DNA of 64,000 nucleotides from Pseudonocardia autotrophica (GTDB lineage: Bacteria > Actinomycetota > Actinomycetes > Mycobacteriales > Pseudonocardiaceae). The notes below the pieces were generated by a model. The model saw nothing but the letters and a program-made list of their open reading frames with translations, did no database searches and was not told the DNA's origin. A program made the translations under genes and the position numbers. The stretch lies in the NCBI RefSeq assembly GCF_003945385.1, contig NZ_AP018921.1, forward strand, positions 1 through 64,000, read 5' to 3'. This document shows positions 1-10,300 of the stretch, piece after piece (within the stretch, counting starts at the first letter, position 1; every line of letters starts with the position of its first letter).

Positions 1-1466
1 AACGTGACGGGCTCGCGCAGCAGCGCCGGATCGCCGAGGGGCGACAGTGCGCGAACTGTCCCGTCGGGGTCGACAACGGCCGAGTAGCCAGTGGGTGCGG
101 CTTGGACGACGCTGCGTGCGCTTTCCAGCGCGCGCAGGCGTGCCGCGGCAACTTCGATCGAGGGGACCTCGTCAGTGACATACGACGAGGCATTGGTCGG
201 GACCAGGACGAGTTCGCCACCGGCACGGACCGCTTCCCGCACCCGGTCGGCGAACAGCACCTCGTAGGAGATGACGACTCCGAGCCTGCGGCCGGCGACG
301 TCGAGAGCCGCCGTGCCGTCGCCCACGATGGCGTCCCGGGGGACCAGCGCCGTCAGATCGGTGATCTTCTCCAGCAAGGCCCGACCGGGGATGTACTCGC
401 CGAACGGCACGCGATGTTCCTTCTCGTAGCGCCCGGTCTGCTGGCCGCGGGCGTCCCACAGCAGCGCGGCATTGCGGAACCCGCTGCCCTGCGTCTCCGT
501 CACACCGGCGATGACCGGGGCGGCGAGCCGTCGAGCCAGTTCGGCGACGGCTCGGTCCTTCGGTCCGCCGGTCACCGGCCCACGGGAGGTGATCACGTTC
601 TCCGGGAACAACACGAGGTCGGGAGATGCGGTGATGTCGCGGGCAACAGCCAGGTGCCGGTCGGTGGTGTCCTGCGGATCGGTGAAGACCGCCCGCAGTC
701 CCCGCGGGCCCCCGCCCTGCACGATCGCGGTGTCCAGCCGGCCTGTGGCGGTGGTCGTGGCGGCGGCGACGGCGGCCCCGACCGGTGGGATGGCGACACT
801 TCCGGCGAGGGTCGCGGCGAGAACGACGACCCGCTGTCGACCGGTGGCCGTGATTGTGGCCGCGAGTCCGGCCCCTGCAGCGGCGGCGAGCCCGGTGACC
901 AGTAGTGACCCACCCACGGGGGCCGCATCGGCAAAGGGGCCGTCGAGCTGGCTGAGCACCAGTGCGGGGAGCGGGAATCCGCTGAAGGGGAACGCAGTCT
1001 GGGCGGCGTCGAGCAACATCAGCAACGCCGGCACCGCCCACCACCCGTGCCATGGGCGTCCCGGCGTCGATCCCGGCACGGCGCAGGCCACTGCGACGAG
1101 CAACGCCGTCTCGACAACCGTGACGGCCAGATAGCCGGCCACGGCGAAGTCGGACAACCAGTACAGCGACGAACTGAACCACACCAGACCGGTCGCCGCG
1201 CCGATGCCGGCGCGCTGGCGCAGCGTGCGACCTCGAAGCGCCAGAACCCACATCGCGACACCGAGTGGTACTAGTGGCCACCAGCCTCGAGGGGGAGCTG
1301 CTGCCGCGAAGGCGGCGCCTGCCGCGACCGCCAAGACGAAGCTTGCCCGGAGACCGAGCCGGCCCCGCCCGCGCCGTGGCGTCGTTTCTGTGCCTGATGC
1401 CCTCTCGTGTCCTGACGCCGGAGAGTGCGGCGCATGCTGTCGTAGAAACCGGTCTCGGTTCGTCAC
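1..1466 (-). CDS. lnt: Apolipoprotein N-acyltransferase, 3' end beyond window
   Basis: Lnt transfers the third acyl chain to the N-terminal cysteine of lipoproteins at the outer face of the membrane. The minus-strand frame opens with a GTG at 1466 and stays open to the window edge. Several hydrophobic N-terminal segments are followed by a carbon-nitrogen hydrolase domain. Visible motifs are LVLFPEN (catalytic Glu), YEKEHRVPFGEYIP (catalytic Lys) and VVISYEVLF, where the nucleophile Cys expected before YE is read as Ser. The GTG overlaps the TGA of the rhodanese-lipoprotein gene, so the two form a coupled operon. Family call is confident; activity is uncertain because of the Cys-to-Ser position. 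The C-terminus is not visible. Confidence 0.85.
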   Translation of the reverse strand, partial: MTNRDRFLRQHAPHSPASGHERASGTETTPRRGRGRLGLRASFVLAVAAGAAFAAAAPPRGWWPLVPLGVAMWVLALRGRTLRQRAGIGAATGLVWFSSSLYWLSDFAVAGYLAVTVVETALLVAVACAVPGSTPGRPWHGWWAVPALLMLLDAAQTAFPFSGFPLPALVLSQLDGPFADAAPVGGSLLVTGLAAAAGAGLAATITATGRQRVVVLAATLAGSVAIPPVGAAVAAATTTATGRLDTAIVQGGGPRGLRAVFTDPQDTTDRHLAVARDITASPDLVLFPENVITSRGPVTGGPKDRAVAELARRLAAPVIAGVTETQGSGFRNAALLWDARGQQTGRYEKEHRVPFGEYIPGRALLEKITDLTALVPRDAIVGDGTAALDVAGRRLGVVISYEVLFADRVREAVRAGGELVLVPTNASSYVTDEVPSIEVAAARLRALESARSVVQAAPTGYSAVVDPDGTVRALSPLGDPALLREPVT

Positions 1467-1933
1467 GAGCCGGCTGCCAGGAGTGGGTGGCCTGCGTCCT
1501 GCCAGGCTTGCATTCCGCCGGCCAGGTCGGTGAGATTGTGGTAGCCGAGCGTGGCCAGTGTCGTCGCAGCGGCCGCGCTCATCGTTCCGGTCCGGCAGTA
1601 CACGGCCAGCGCAGCGGCTCGATCTGCCGGCAGCTCCGCGACCCGCTCGCCGATCTGGTCGAACGGGATCGAGGCGTCGGTGCCGGCGATGGAGCCGTCG
1701 TCGGGCGTGTGCACGTTGACGACCACGACGCCGTCTCTGTCCACCAGCTCGGCGAACTGCGCGGCATCGACGAGCCGCACCGGGGACGCCGCAGCGCCGG
1801 TGGAGACGGTGGCAGTGCTCGGTGCTGCGGCCTCATGGGCTGTCGGGGTGCTGGCGCAGGCGGCAAGCAGGACGAGCGCGGCGAGAGCGATCGTTGCGGG
1901 GCGCACGAGGCCGAGGCCGGGTCGACAGGTCAT
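1463..1933 (-). CDS. Rhodanese-domain lipoprotein
   Basis: Predicted 156-residue exported lipoprotein with one rhodanese (sulfurtransferase) domain. Starting at the ATG at 1933 gives a short basic N-terminus, a hydrophobic stretch and the lipobox LLAAC, so the mature protein would be tethered outside the membrane. The active-site loop reads YCRTGTMS, with the Cys that carries persulfide in this family. A longer frame upstream (to 2041) would bury the signal peptide and is not preferred. It is the first gene of an operon with lnt, which acylates lipoproteins. A BlaI-type palindrome sits about 60 bases upstream. The substrate is unknown; the regulon context suggests copper or thiol stress. Confidence 0.8.
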   Translation of the reverse strand: MTCRPGLGLVRPATIALAALVLLAACASTPTAHEAAAPSTATVSTGAAASPVRLVDAAQFAELVDRDGVVVVNVHTPDDGSIAGTDASIPFDQIGERVAELPADRAAALAVYCRTGTMSAAAATTLATLGYHNLTDLAGGMQAWQDAGHPLLAAGS

Positions 1934-1993
1934 CGCGGTGCTGGCTCCAGTGGGCGCGTCGGCTCGGTCGAGGGGAACGAGACCCTCTTGTGG

Positions 1994-2010
1994 TCCTATG
2001 TATCGTAGGA
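1994..2010. promoter_or_regulatory. BlaI-type operator A
   Basis: TCCTATGTATCGTAGGA is an imperfect palindrome with one mismatch to the consensus TCCTACGNNNCGTAGGA found at three other promoters here. It lies upstream of the rhodanese-lnt operon on the minus strand. Confidence 0.6.
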
Positions 2011-2299
2011 GATGCCGTGATGGCGATGCCGCGCACTGCACCCCCCTCCGCGGTAGCGCACATCGGCACCGCCCGGTGCGGCGGGCGGACCGGTGGGCAT
2101 CGGCCTACTGGTCCGTTCCCGCCGGCCCGCGATGTCTCAGCGGTTGCGGACGTGGTCGCACGGCGAACCGTGCTGTACGAGGCACCAGTGGCACCCGCTG
2201 CGCTGCTGGCGCGGTTCGACGCGCTCGCGGCGTCGTTGCCACCGGGGGAGACGAGGCATCCCGGCTTGTTCACTGGTACGTCGCGTTGGAGCAGGTGGC

Positions 2300-2460
2300 G
2301 GCGCTTGCGGTCTCCCTCGGCAGCCAGATGTGCAGGTGGAAGGGGTCAGGGTCTGATCGTCCACCCCTCGACGGCGTCGAGATCGACGAGCTGACCGTCG
2401 CCGTCGAGCATCGAAGTTCTGTCCGTCGATCGTGAAGGACATCCCCATCGGGCCAGAACC
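2300..2460 (-). pseudogene. Multicopper oxidase C-terminal remnant
   Basis: Three multicopper-oxidase-like stretches occur in order on the minus strand but in different frames: GMSFTIDGQNFD, then VDLDAVEGWTIRP, then DPFHLHIWL. Intact proteins of this family carry such segments just before the HPFHLH copper ligands. The frame shifts and absence of an enclosing ORF mark it as decayed. The surrounding stretch from about 2020 to 2690 has no convincing gene on either strand. Confidence 0.55.
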
Positions 2461-2698
2461 CGTTGTTCCCATTCTCTGGAGCCCAACACACGACAGCGCC
2501 TGCCTGCTCCGGGACCACCTTCGATGAGGTAGGACAGCGGGCGGCGTCTCTCTCAACGAAGCGGCCCCACGCCTGGGCTCGATGCTCTTCCAGTCACGGC
2601 GAGGGTCTCGTCGCGGACGGGGTCGATACCGATGACCCGCTGGCCGGCCGTCCGACCTCGCGTGCCCACGCGACACACGATGCCCCAGTCAGTCGCGA

Positions 2699-3316
2699 TC
2701 ACACCTCGACGCGCCCCGGCGCGAAGGCCCGGAGCACGGTCGTCACGATCAGCTCCGCAGCATCGGAAGGGTGGATGTTCGCCCTTCCGACCTCGTCGGC
2801 AGCACCGTGGATGAGCCGATGCAGAACCGCGACCATCCAGGAGATGGTGAGGTCATCGCTGAACACACCGTCAGCTTGTCCTCGTTCGAGTACGCGTACT
2901 GGACGCTCGGCCAGCCTCTCATGGAGCCGGTGGATCCGCTCTGAGGCCAGTTCCTTCTCTGCGGCGGCGACAAGACTGAGGGAGCGACCGGTGTGCTCCC
3001 AACTGGCGCGGATGTAGCGCGCCAGTGCTTCCCGCGGTGGACCGTGAAGATCGACCGACTTCAGGGCGACATCCACCTGCTCGAGTACGTGCACGACGGC
3101 CGCATCGACGAGTTCCGCCCGCGAAGGGAAGTGCCCGTAGACGGTCACCCGGCCGACCCCGGCCTCCTTCGCGACGTCGGCCACGCTCGCCTCCGGGCGT
3201 CGACCTAGGCAGTCCACCGCTGCCTCGACGATCGCATCAATGTTGCGGCGAGCGTCCGCTCGCCGGGGTCCACCCGAGGCCATCTGCTCTGAGCCAGCTC
3301 CCATGAGCTCGAACAT
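2699..3316 (-). CDS. TetR-family transcriptional regulator
   Basis: A protein of about 205 residues with an N-terminal TetR helix-turn-helix: IDAIVEAAVDCLGRR, then SVADVAKEAGVGRVTVYGHFPSRAELVDAAV. The C-terminal half is helical, as in ligand-binding TetR domains. The start may be the first ATG (3316) or internal ATGs at 3304 or 3283; no Shine-Dalgarno decides. It is divergent from the MFS exporter at 3382 with a 65-base gap containing a perfect palindrome, the classic layout of a local repressor controlling an efflux pump. The inducer is unknown. Confidence 0.85.
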   Translation of the reverse strand: MFELMGAGSEQMASGGPRRADARRNIDAIVEAAVDCLGRRPEASVADVAKEAGVGRVTVYGHFPSRAELVDAAVVHVLEQVDVALKSVDLHGPPREALARYIRASWEHTGRSLSLVAAAEKELASERIHRLHERLAERPVRVLERGQADGVFSDDLTISWMVAVLHRLIHGAADEVGRANIHPSDAAELIVTTVLRAFAPGRVEV

Positions 3317-3352
3317 ACCTGTTTGACTTAGAACGGCAATTAGGCAACTCTG

Positions 3353-3362
3353 ACAGTACTGT
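3353..3362. promoter_or_regulatory. Palindrome between tetR and exporter
   Basis: ACAGTACTGT is a perfect 10-base inverted repeat about 20 bases before the exporter start, in the divergent promoter region. It is a candidate operator for the adjacent TetR regulator, by position only. Confidence 0.4.
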
Positions 3363-3381
3363 ACGAGTTAAGGAGGTTGCC

Positions 3382-4794
3382 ATGCCCGACTCGCCCGGCA
3401 CGACGCCGGATTCCAGAGTGGTCGCACACACCGGACGCTGGCGGACGCTGGCGTTGCTCGGAGTTGCTCAGTTCATGCTGATCGTCGATGTCACCGTCGT
3501 GGCGATCGCGCTACCCCACATGGGTGCCGACCTGGGCCTGTCCCGCGACGCGCTGACATGGGTGGCGAGCGCCTACACGCTCACGTTTGGCGGACTGATG
3601 GTGCTCGGAGGACGTGTTGCGGACCTCATCGGACCACGCCGACTCGTCCTCGCCGGCCTTGCGGTGTTCACGATCGCGTCGCTGACCGCCGGTATCGCCG
3701 ATGGGGCGGCGATACTGATTGTCAGTCGGATCGCGCAGGGCGTCGGCGCAGCCATGCTTTCACCGGCGGCGCTGTCTTCGGTCGTGCGCCTGTTCGCCGG
3801 CGAGGAGCGGAACAAGGCCCTCGGAATCTGGTCCGCCATGGGCGGCGCCGGCGGCGCGGTCGGAGTACTGCTCGGCGGAGTCCTGACCGGCGGGCCGGGA
3901 TGGCCGTGGATCTTCTTCGTGAACATCCCCGTCGGCGCGGTGATCCTCGTCCTTCTGATCCGCATGCTCCCGGCGTTGCCCGGGGTCCCGGTGCAGGAGC
4001 GCCAGGGAGTCGACGTTCTGGGTGCCGTGCTGATCACCGGCGGGACCGGCCTGGTCATCTACGCTCTGATCGGGGCCGGTGATCGGGGCTGGCTCGCCCC
4101 CGTCACGGTCGGCCTCGTCGTCGCGGGCGCAGCACTGTATGCGGCCTTCGTCGTCTGGCAACGACGGGTTCGATCCCCGCTCATGGATGTCGAGCTGATG
4201 ACCCGCCGATCGGTGGGGTCGGGGACCTTCGTGATCCTGATGGCCACCGCCCTCATGGTCGCCATCTTCTTCCTCGGCTCCTTCTACCTGCAGGACGCGA
4301 TGGGCCACAGCGCGCTCACGACCGGCCTGCTGTTCCTGCCGGTCGCCGGTGCGACGATGCTCGGCGCCAACCTCGCGGGATGGGTCATGGCGCGCGTCGG
4401 CGGCCGGGCACTGGCGCTCGGCGGGTTACTTCTCGCCGCACTCGGACTGGCCGTGCCCGCGCTGTGGGCGGGGACGCTCAGCATGGTGCTCGGGCTGAGC
4501 GCAGCCGCTGCGGGGATCGGCTCGCTGTTCCTCGTCGCCTCGGCAACGGCACTGGGGCAGGTCGAGCCGGAGAAGTCGGGCGTCGCGTCCGGCATCGTCA
4601 GCACCTTTCACGAGTTCGGAGCGTCTATCGGCACTGCCGTGGTCTCGAGCATCGCGGCAGCAAGTCTCATGACCGGCTCGGGGGAGGGGTTCGGCAGAGC
4701 CTTCGGCGTAGCGGCCATGATCGCACTGGGCGCCGGCCTCCTCGCGACATGCTGGATCCCGGCACGCGTTCGCATGAGCGGGACGACCGATTGA
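3382..4794 (+). CDS. MFS transporter, DHA2 (EmrB/QacA-like) family
   Basis: A 470-residue multi-spanning membrane protein, probably a proton-driven drug or metabolite exporter. The N-terminal part shows the DHA2 pattern VDVTVVAIALP in TM1 and motif A, GGRVADLIGPRR, between TM2 and TM3. A GxxGGxxGxxLGG-type stretch lies near TM5. The ATG at 3382 follows AAGGAGG with good spacing. The divergent TetR gene probably regulates it. The downstream gene (histidine kinase) is convergent. The substrate cannot be told from sequence. Confidence 0.9.
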   Translation: MPDSPGTTPDSRVVAHTGRWRTLALLGVAQFMLIVDVTVVAIALPHMGADLGLSRDALTWVASAYTLTFGGLMVLGGRVADLIGPRRLVLAGLAVFTIASLTAGIADGAAILIVSRIAQGVGAAMLSPAALSSVVRLFAGEERNKALGIWSAMGGAGGAVGVLLGGVLTGGPGWPWIFFVNIPVGAVILVLLIRMLPALPGVPVQERQGVDVLGAVLITGGTGLVIYALIGAGDRGWLAPVTVGLVVAGAALYAAFVVWQRRVRSPLMDVELMTRRSVGSGTFVILMATALMVAIFFLGSFYLQDAMGHSALTTGLLFLPVAGATMLGANLAGWVMARVGGRALALGGLLLAALGLAVPALWAGTLSMVLGLSAAAAGIGSLFLVASATALGQVEPEKSGVASGIVSTFHEFGASIGTAVVSSIAAASLMTGSGEGFGRAFGVAAMIALGAGLLATCWIPARVRMSGTTD

Positions 4795-4804
4795 GGCGGC
4801 CGGA

Positions 4805-6220
4805 TCAACCCTGGTGCCGCGACGGCACCGCGGGCTCCGTGGATGGCTCGCCCCGGCCGGAATCAGGATGATGCTGAGGTTCCACCGCTTCTCCGGGAAC
4901 CTGGGGGAAGCTCAGTCGATTCACCGGCTCGTTGTCTCGGTGCGCCGGAGAGCGGGTCTCGGTCGCGACCGGGAGCAGCAGCGTCATCGTCGACGGGACG
5001 GTTCCGACGGTGAGTCGTCCGCCTTCGCTCTCGGCGAGTCGACGGGCCAGCGGTAAGCCCATGCCGTTCCCGATGTGTCCGTCGGTGAGGGCGGCCGTCG
5101 GGACACCGGGCCCGTCGTCGCTGATCTCGACCGCGATCGCGCTCTCGCCCAACTCGTGGACGGAGACCGACACCGCCCCGGCACCGTGGAAGTAGGCGTT
5201 GTCGAGGAGGACGCCGATGATCTGGCGGACGGCGGCCGACGATGCGTCCGGCCGGGGAAGAGAATCCGGCAGCCGGATCGAGATCCTCCGGTTCTCGAGG
5301 GCGAGGCGAGAACGCCACTCCTCGTCGAACTCGGCGAGCAGCGCGGAGAGATCGGCCGGTGCTGAGGTCGTCTGACGTTCGCGTGCCAGTGCCAGGAGCT
5401 CGTCGATCGTGCGCTCGAGCCGGTCGATCGAACCCAGACCGTCCGCGATCTCTGCGGTCGTCATGCGCTCGGGCCGGTCGAGAGCGGACTCCAATCGGAG
5501 CCGCAGGCCGGCCAGGGGCGTGCGCAATTGATGAGAGGCTTCCGCTGAGAACGCTCTCTCGCGTGCGACGAGGTCGTCGAGCCGCCGTGCGGTTCGGCTG
5601 AGGGCGGCGCTCGCCCGGTCGGTCTCCGCGATACCGGTCGAATCCGGGGTGATACCGAAATCCCCATCTCCCAGCCGGCCCGCGTCGTCGACCAGGCGCT
5701 CAAGCGGACGGGACAGACGGATCGCCAGCCGTCGCGCGAGCAGCCACGCTGACACCAGCACGACAGCGGCGAGGCCCGCCATCCCCAGCCAGATGGGGAC
5801 CAGGGCGCCATAGACTTGAGACGGCGGTGTGGACGTACGAACCACTCCGATGACGTCGCCCGTGTCGCTGACCGGGACCGCGACGGTCAGGTCCTCGACC
5901 GGCGGTGGCCCGGTACGGTCGCCGAGGACGTACTCGACCGGGCCGTCGCCGTGCGCGGGGCCGTCTCCGAGCAGCAGCGTCCCCTCGTCGTCGTAGAGGG
6001 CGATCGCGGCCTCGCCGGGTCCGTCCGGCAGACGTCTCGGCACGAGATCGTCGGTCATGTCCTCCTGCACCGTGCGAGCGGCGAACCCCGCCAGACGCTG
6101 CAGTGAGGAGCGCTCCTCCGCCACCGCAAACTCGGCCAGCCCGACGACCAGCGGTATCCCGAACAGTGCCACGGCGAAGGCCGCAGCGGTGACAGCCAGT
6201 GCCACGATCCGCGACCTCAT
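4805..6220 (-). CDS. Sensor histidine kinase
   Basis: A 471-residue membrane kinase. An N-terminal membrane helix, an extracytoplasmic domain of roughly 120 residues, a second helix and a HAMP-like linker precede the HisKA box SAEASHQLRTPLAGLRL (phospho-acceptor His) and the ATPase domain with N-box DNAYFHGAG, DDGPGVP and GMGLPLARRLAE. A proline- and acid-rich tail of about 50 residues follows the ATPase. Its ATG overlaps the TGA of a response-regulator stub, as in coupled regulator-kinase operons, but the regulator is truncated, so the kinase is orphaned locally. Confidence 0.9.
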   Translation of the reverse strand: MRSRIVALAVTAAAFAVALFGIPLVVGLAEFAVAEERSSLQRLAGFAARTVQEDMTDDLVPRRLPDGPGEAAIALYDDEGTLLLGDGPAHGDGPVEYVLGDRTGPPPVEDLTVAVPVSDTGDVIGVVRTSTPPSQVYGALVPIWLGMAGLAAVVLVSAWLLARRLAIRLSRPLERLVDDAGRLGDGDFGITPDSTGIAETDRASAALSRTARRLDDLVARERAFSAEASHQLRTPLAGLRLRLESALDRPERMTTAEIADGLGSIDRLERTIDELLALARERQTTSAPADLSALLAEFDEEWRSRLALENRRISIRLPDSLPRPDASSAAVRQIIGVLLDNAYFHGAGAVSVSVHELGESAIAVEISDDGPGVPTAALTDGHIGNGMGLPLARRLAESEGGRLTVGTVPSTMTLLLPVATETRSPAHRDNEPVNRLSFPQVPGEAVEPQHHPDSGRGEPSTEPAVPSRHQG

Positions 6221-6321
6221 CGATCGGACCCTCCGCTGTCGGGCAGCGGCATCGCCAGGCGATAGCCGTGCCCGCGCGGTCCTGTGATGGCGGAACCCGA
6301 TACGGCGGGAAGGCGCGAATC
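6217..6321 (-). pseudogene. Response regulator C-terminal stub
   Basis: About 34 codons reading GPRGHGYRLAMPLPDS before a TGA that overlaps the kinase ATG. This matches the last beta-hairpin of OmpR-type DNA-binding domains (usually VRGxGYRL). No receiver domain or recognition helix lies upstream; the next gene, the oxygenase, begins about 30 bases away. The regulator was probably cut off when the synthetase locus was joined here. Confidence 0.5.
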
Positions 6322-6350
6322 CTGCGCAGGACCCCGACCCGACCGCTGGG

Positions 6351-7364
6351 CTACTCGGCTAGTGTGCACTGGTCAGCCATCGCAGCGAGCACCTCCCGCG
6401 GCCCCGTGTAGGGATCACGGCCGTGGGCAGTGCGGATGTTGTCGACGACCAGGAGGTCACCGCTCTGCCAGGGCTCGCGGACGGCGTTGGCGGAGTATGC
6501 CTGCATGATGTGGGAAACGAGGTCCCAGCCGATGGGGGTGCCGTCTCCGAAGCAGGTGGTGGCAGGTAGCCCGTCGGGCCCGAGCAGGTCGCGCAACTCG
6601 TGGGCTGTTTCGGGGCCGAAGACCCACTCGCTGTAGTAGGCGATCTCGTTGAACCAGCAGCGCACTCCCGTGATCGGGTGCCGGACAACGGCCGGGCGGC
6701 GTTGCCGGGTGCGGAGCTGTCCGCCGCGGCGCCACTCGAACTCGATGGAGTGTGCTCGGCAGTAGTCCTCGACGCCGTGTCGGTCACCGATACCGAAGGC
6801 GTCTGACCAGGACGGACCGACGTCGCCGTTGTAGGTGCGCACCAGCATCCATCCCTCACGCTCACAACGTTTCACCAGACTCGCGGGCAAGGCCGTGAGC
6901 ACGGTGGAGGAGTCGACGAGGACTGTGGCGCCGCCGAGGACGGGCGGGGACAGGCAGACGAACATCATCGAAGCGGGGAACCAGTCGCGGTACGACAGCT
7001 CGTGGTGCGGGCACATCGGGATCCCGCGTGGCCACCGAGTCGTCGAGTAGACGCGGTCGGTGTAGGGCACCCGCGGTGCGAAGGCCTCACGCTCGGCCAT
7101 CAGGTCGTCGGCGAGCATCCGTACCACGTCGCCGGCCAGGATCGAGTCGTAGAGCCCCAGACCGCGGACCAGCACCGCGCCGTGGTCGACTACGGCGCTA
7201 CGGAGCGCTCGCCTCGTTTCGAATGCCCACTGCAACGGGTCGTCCGGGTCGACCTGCAGGAGAGCAGGCGTGCCGGGGCGGCGTTCGACCTGGAGCTCCA
7301 CGCTCTGGGGAGGCCGGGATGAGAAGGTCATGTCGACTCCCCATGGTGCGCGGTCGGCGCTCAT
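6351..7364 (-). CDS. TauD/TfdA-family Fe(II)/2-oxoglutarate oxygenase
   Basis: A 337-residue member of the taurine dioxygenase-like fold, which includes SyrP-type amino-acid hydroxylases of peptide pathways. The metal-binding HxE lies in CPHHELSYRDW, and the distal His and co-substrate Arg lie in RTAHGRDPYTGPRE near the C-terminus. An internal ATG 12 codons in is an alternative start. The ATG at 7364 overlaps the TGA of the synthetase gene, so it is translationally coupled to it. It probably hydroxylates an amino acid or peptide of that pathway; the substrate is inferred only from context. Confidence 0.85.
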   Translation of the reverse strand: MSADRAPWGVDMTFSSRPPQSVELQVERRPGTPALLQVDPDDPLQWAFETRRALRSAVVDHGAVLVRGLGLYDSILAGDVVRMLADDLMAEREAFAPRVPYTDRVYSTTRWPRGIPMCPHHELSYRDWFPASMMFVCLSPPVLGGATVLVDSSTVLTALPASLVKRCEREGWMLVRTYNGDVGPSWSDAFGIGDRHGVEDYCRAHSIEFEWRRGGQLRTRQRRPAVVRHPITGVRCWFNEIAYYSEWVFGPETAHELRDLLGPDGLPATTCFGDGTPIGWDLVSHIMQAYSANAVREPWQSGDLLVVDNIRTAHGRDPYTGPREVLAAMADQCTLAE

Positions 7365-10300
7365 GCCGACGTCGGAATGGATCTGGTGGGCAGCTCGCGG
7401 GCCGGGTTGGCGCCCCAGGTCTCGCCCGCGGGGACTTCCTCGCCCTTCATGAGGAACGAATCGGCCTCGATCACGGCGTCATCGCCGACGGTGATGCCGT
7501 AGTGCACGAAGGCGCCGATCCCGAGCGTGACCCGCGACCCGATGACGGTGTGGTCCAACTTGAACGCGCCGTCTTCCTGGGAGTGGTTCTGGACGATGCT
7601 GCGCTCATTGAGCGTGCAGTCGTCACCGAGGCTGATGAATGGCCGCTCGACGAACGCGGCGCCGTCGTCGAACAGGCGCGCACCGACCCGCATGCCGAGC
7701 ATGCGTAACAGCAGCCCTTTGAACGGGGTGCCGTTGAACAGCAGCAGGTAGCTCGGAGCGGGGACCTTCCAGAACCGTTCGTGCCCCCAGAAGATCGGCT
7801 CGTAGATCGAGCACCCCTTCGGCGCCCGCAGGAGCAGTCGCCGCACCGACCGGTCGACCGCGGTGAACCACCCGACGGTGAGCACGGTGATCAGTACCTG
7901 CGCGACCAGGATTTCGGCAGCGCCGAGCGTGACCTCCCAGATCGCGATCCCGGGGACCAGGATCGCGATCCCGAAGAAATAGAGCCAGCGCACGATCAGG
8001 TGCAGCGCGATCGTGACGGCGTTGTGCCGATTCTTGCCACGGAGCGCGCGCCGCAGTCCCTGCTCGCCGAGCTCGAGTTGTGCGTCGCGGGCAACCGTGC
8101 GGGGGATCTCGAAGCTCGGTGAGCCCAGCAGGCCGACGTCCTCTCGGACCGGGCCGTCGAGGGGGATCATGACCTTGGTGCCGAGCAGGCAGTTGTTCCC
8201 GACCCTGCCCTGCGACGGGTAGACGATCCGGTTGCCGAAGAAGCTGTTCGTACCGATCGTGGTCTGCGACAAGCAGAAGGACGTGTTCGAGTACTCCGCG
8301 TTGACGATCGAGAGGTCGTCGGCGACGACGGTGCCGGTGCCGATCCTGGTGAGATAGGGCGACTCGTGCTTGATCAGCATCCCGAAGTTGTTGCCGGTTT
8401 GTACCAGTGGCCGGAGCTTGTAGCCCACGGCCCGGAGGTAGTGCGGGATCGCGGAGCTGTCCCCGAGCAGCATCGTGAACGTGATGCTATTGGTCAGCAA
8501 CGCGACGGTCTGGTGCAGGAAGTAGTGCACTCCGTAGAGCGGGTAGACCCGGTCCGGCCGCACCGCGCGAGCCAGCAGGCGCGGAACGGTGATCATCACC
8601 AGGAACGCCACGAGAAGGACGCCGAAGAACAGCACGAAGCTCAGAGCGAGGATCTCGAGGTAGAAGTACCAGTGGACGAACGCCTCCGGACCTGGGAACA
8701 GCAGCGCTGTCAGCTGCGGAACCTCGCGCAGCAGCAGCGCGATGCCGCCGAGGGCGAGCGGGAGGGCCAGGCCCAGGACGATGGTCAACTGCACCAGCGA
8801 ATAGACGATCTTGCGGGGGAGTCCGGGCCTGGCGGGCGGGACGGTGCAGTAGTTCACCCCGGCCGGGCGGGCCGGTGATCCGTGCCAACGCTCGCCGGCG
8901 GGGACCACCTGCCCGCTCAGCAATGCGGAGGTGTGTCCGAGCTGGCCGCCATCGTCGATGCGCGTGCCGAGTTCGAGCACGGTGGCTTCGCCGACGAACA
9001 CATCGTCGCCCAGGGTGACCGACCCGATCTCGATCAGACCGTCGCGGGCCCGGTAGCCAGAGAACATCGCGTCCTTGCGGATCACCGTGCGGTCACCGAT
9101 GGACAGCAGGTCGGTGCACACCGGCATGGACTGGGCGAACAGCGCCACGTCGCGGCCGATCCGGGCGCCGAGCGACCGGAGATACAGCACGTAGAGCGGT
9201 GAGCCGCGGAACAGAACCAGAGGGTTCATCCGCACCAGCGTCTTGACAATCCAGAATCGGACATAGCCCAGGCTCCAGATTCGGATCGAGCGGGGCCGCC
9301 ACCGACCGATCAGCACCCACTTCACCACGATCGGGAACAGACACAGGAACGCGAAGCTCGCTGCGCCAACAACGACCGCCCGCGTGTAGAGATCGAGCAG
9401 GGTCGGCGATGCGACGAACCACTCATAGCCCCAGAACAACACCAACGCCATGAGATAGGACCAGCCCACGGCGAACGCGACCTGGAGCGCGCCGCACAGG
9501 ACATATCCCGCGGTGCCGACCCGGCGGACCGAGGCCCACCGGTCGAGCACGACGGCCGGCTCCTCCGGCGGAGTCGCCGCGGTGAGATCACCTCGTGCGG
9601 CCGGGGCGAGCGAGGCGGCCAGGCCGACGAGCGTCGGAGTGGCGTAGACGTTCTCCATCGACAGCGTCGGCAGCCGGGAGTCCTTGCGGACGCGGGCGCA
9701 GAACTTCGCCATCATCAGGGAGTCGGCGCCCAGGTCGTCGAAGAAGTTCGCCTCGTCCGGCACCTCCCGTTCCACCACCGCGGCGAGGACCTCGCCGAGC
9801 TGCACCGCCAGGTCCTGCGCCGCTTGTGCGGTCCCGTCGGCGGCGGGGGCCACGGCCGCCGCCAGGTCCGTCAGGGTCGGATGGCTGTAGACGTCCTGTA
9901 TCGACAGCGTCGGCAACTCGGGGTCCTTGCGGACGCGGGCGCAGAACTTGGCCATGTCCAACGAGTCCGCGCCGAGCTCGAAGAAGTTCGCCTGCGGAGG
10001 AACCTCGTCACGGTCGAGTACCTCCGCCAGGATCTCGGCCAACTGTTCCTCCACCACGCCCGGCGACGGCGGCGCCGGTGCCTCAGCCGGTAGTGCGAGA
10101 GCGGTGGCGAGGCGTCGCAGTGTCGGGTGCTCGTAGATGTACTGGATCGACACCGACGGTAGGTCCGGGTGTGTGCGTACCCGGGCGCAGAACTTTGCCA
10201 TCAGCAACGAGTCGGCCCCCAGGTCGTCGAAGAAGTTCGCGTCGACGGGGACCCGTTCGCGGTCCAGCACCCCGGCAAGCACCTCGCCCAGAAGCGCCTC

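Noticed and set aside
172..1281. 369-codon minus-strand frame in the lnt region
   Set aside because: Arg/Gly/His-rich composition typical of a shadow frame; the neighbouring frame carries the Lnt motifs.
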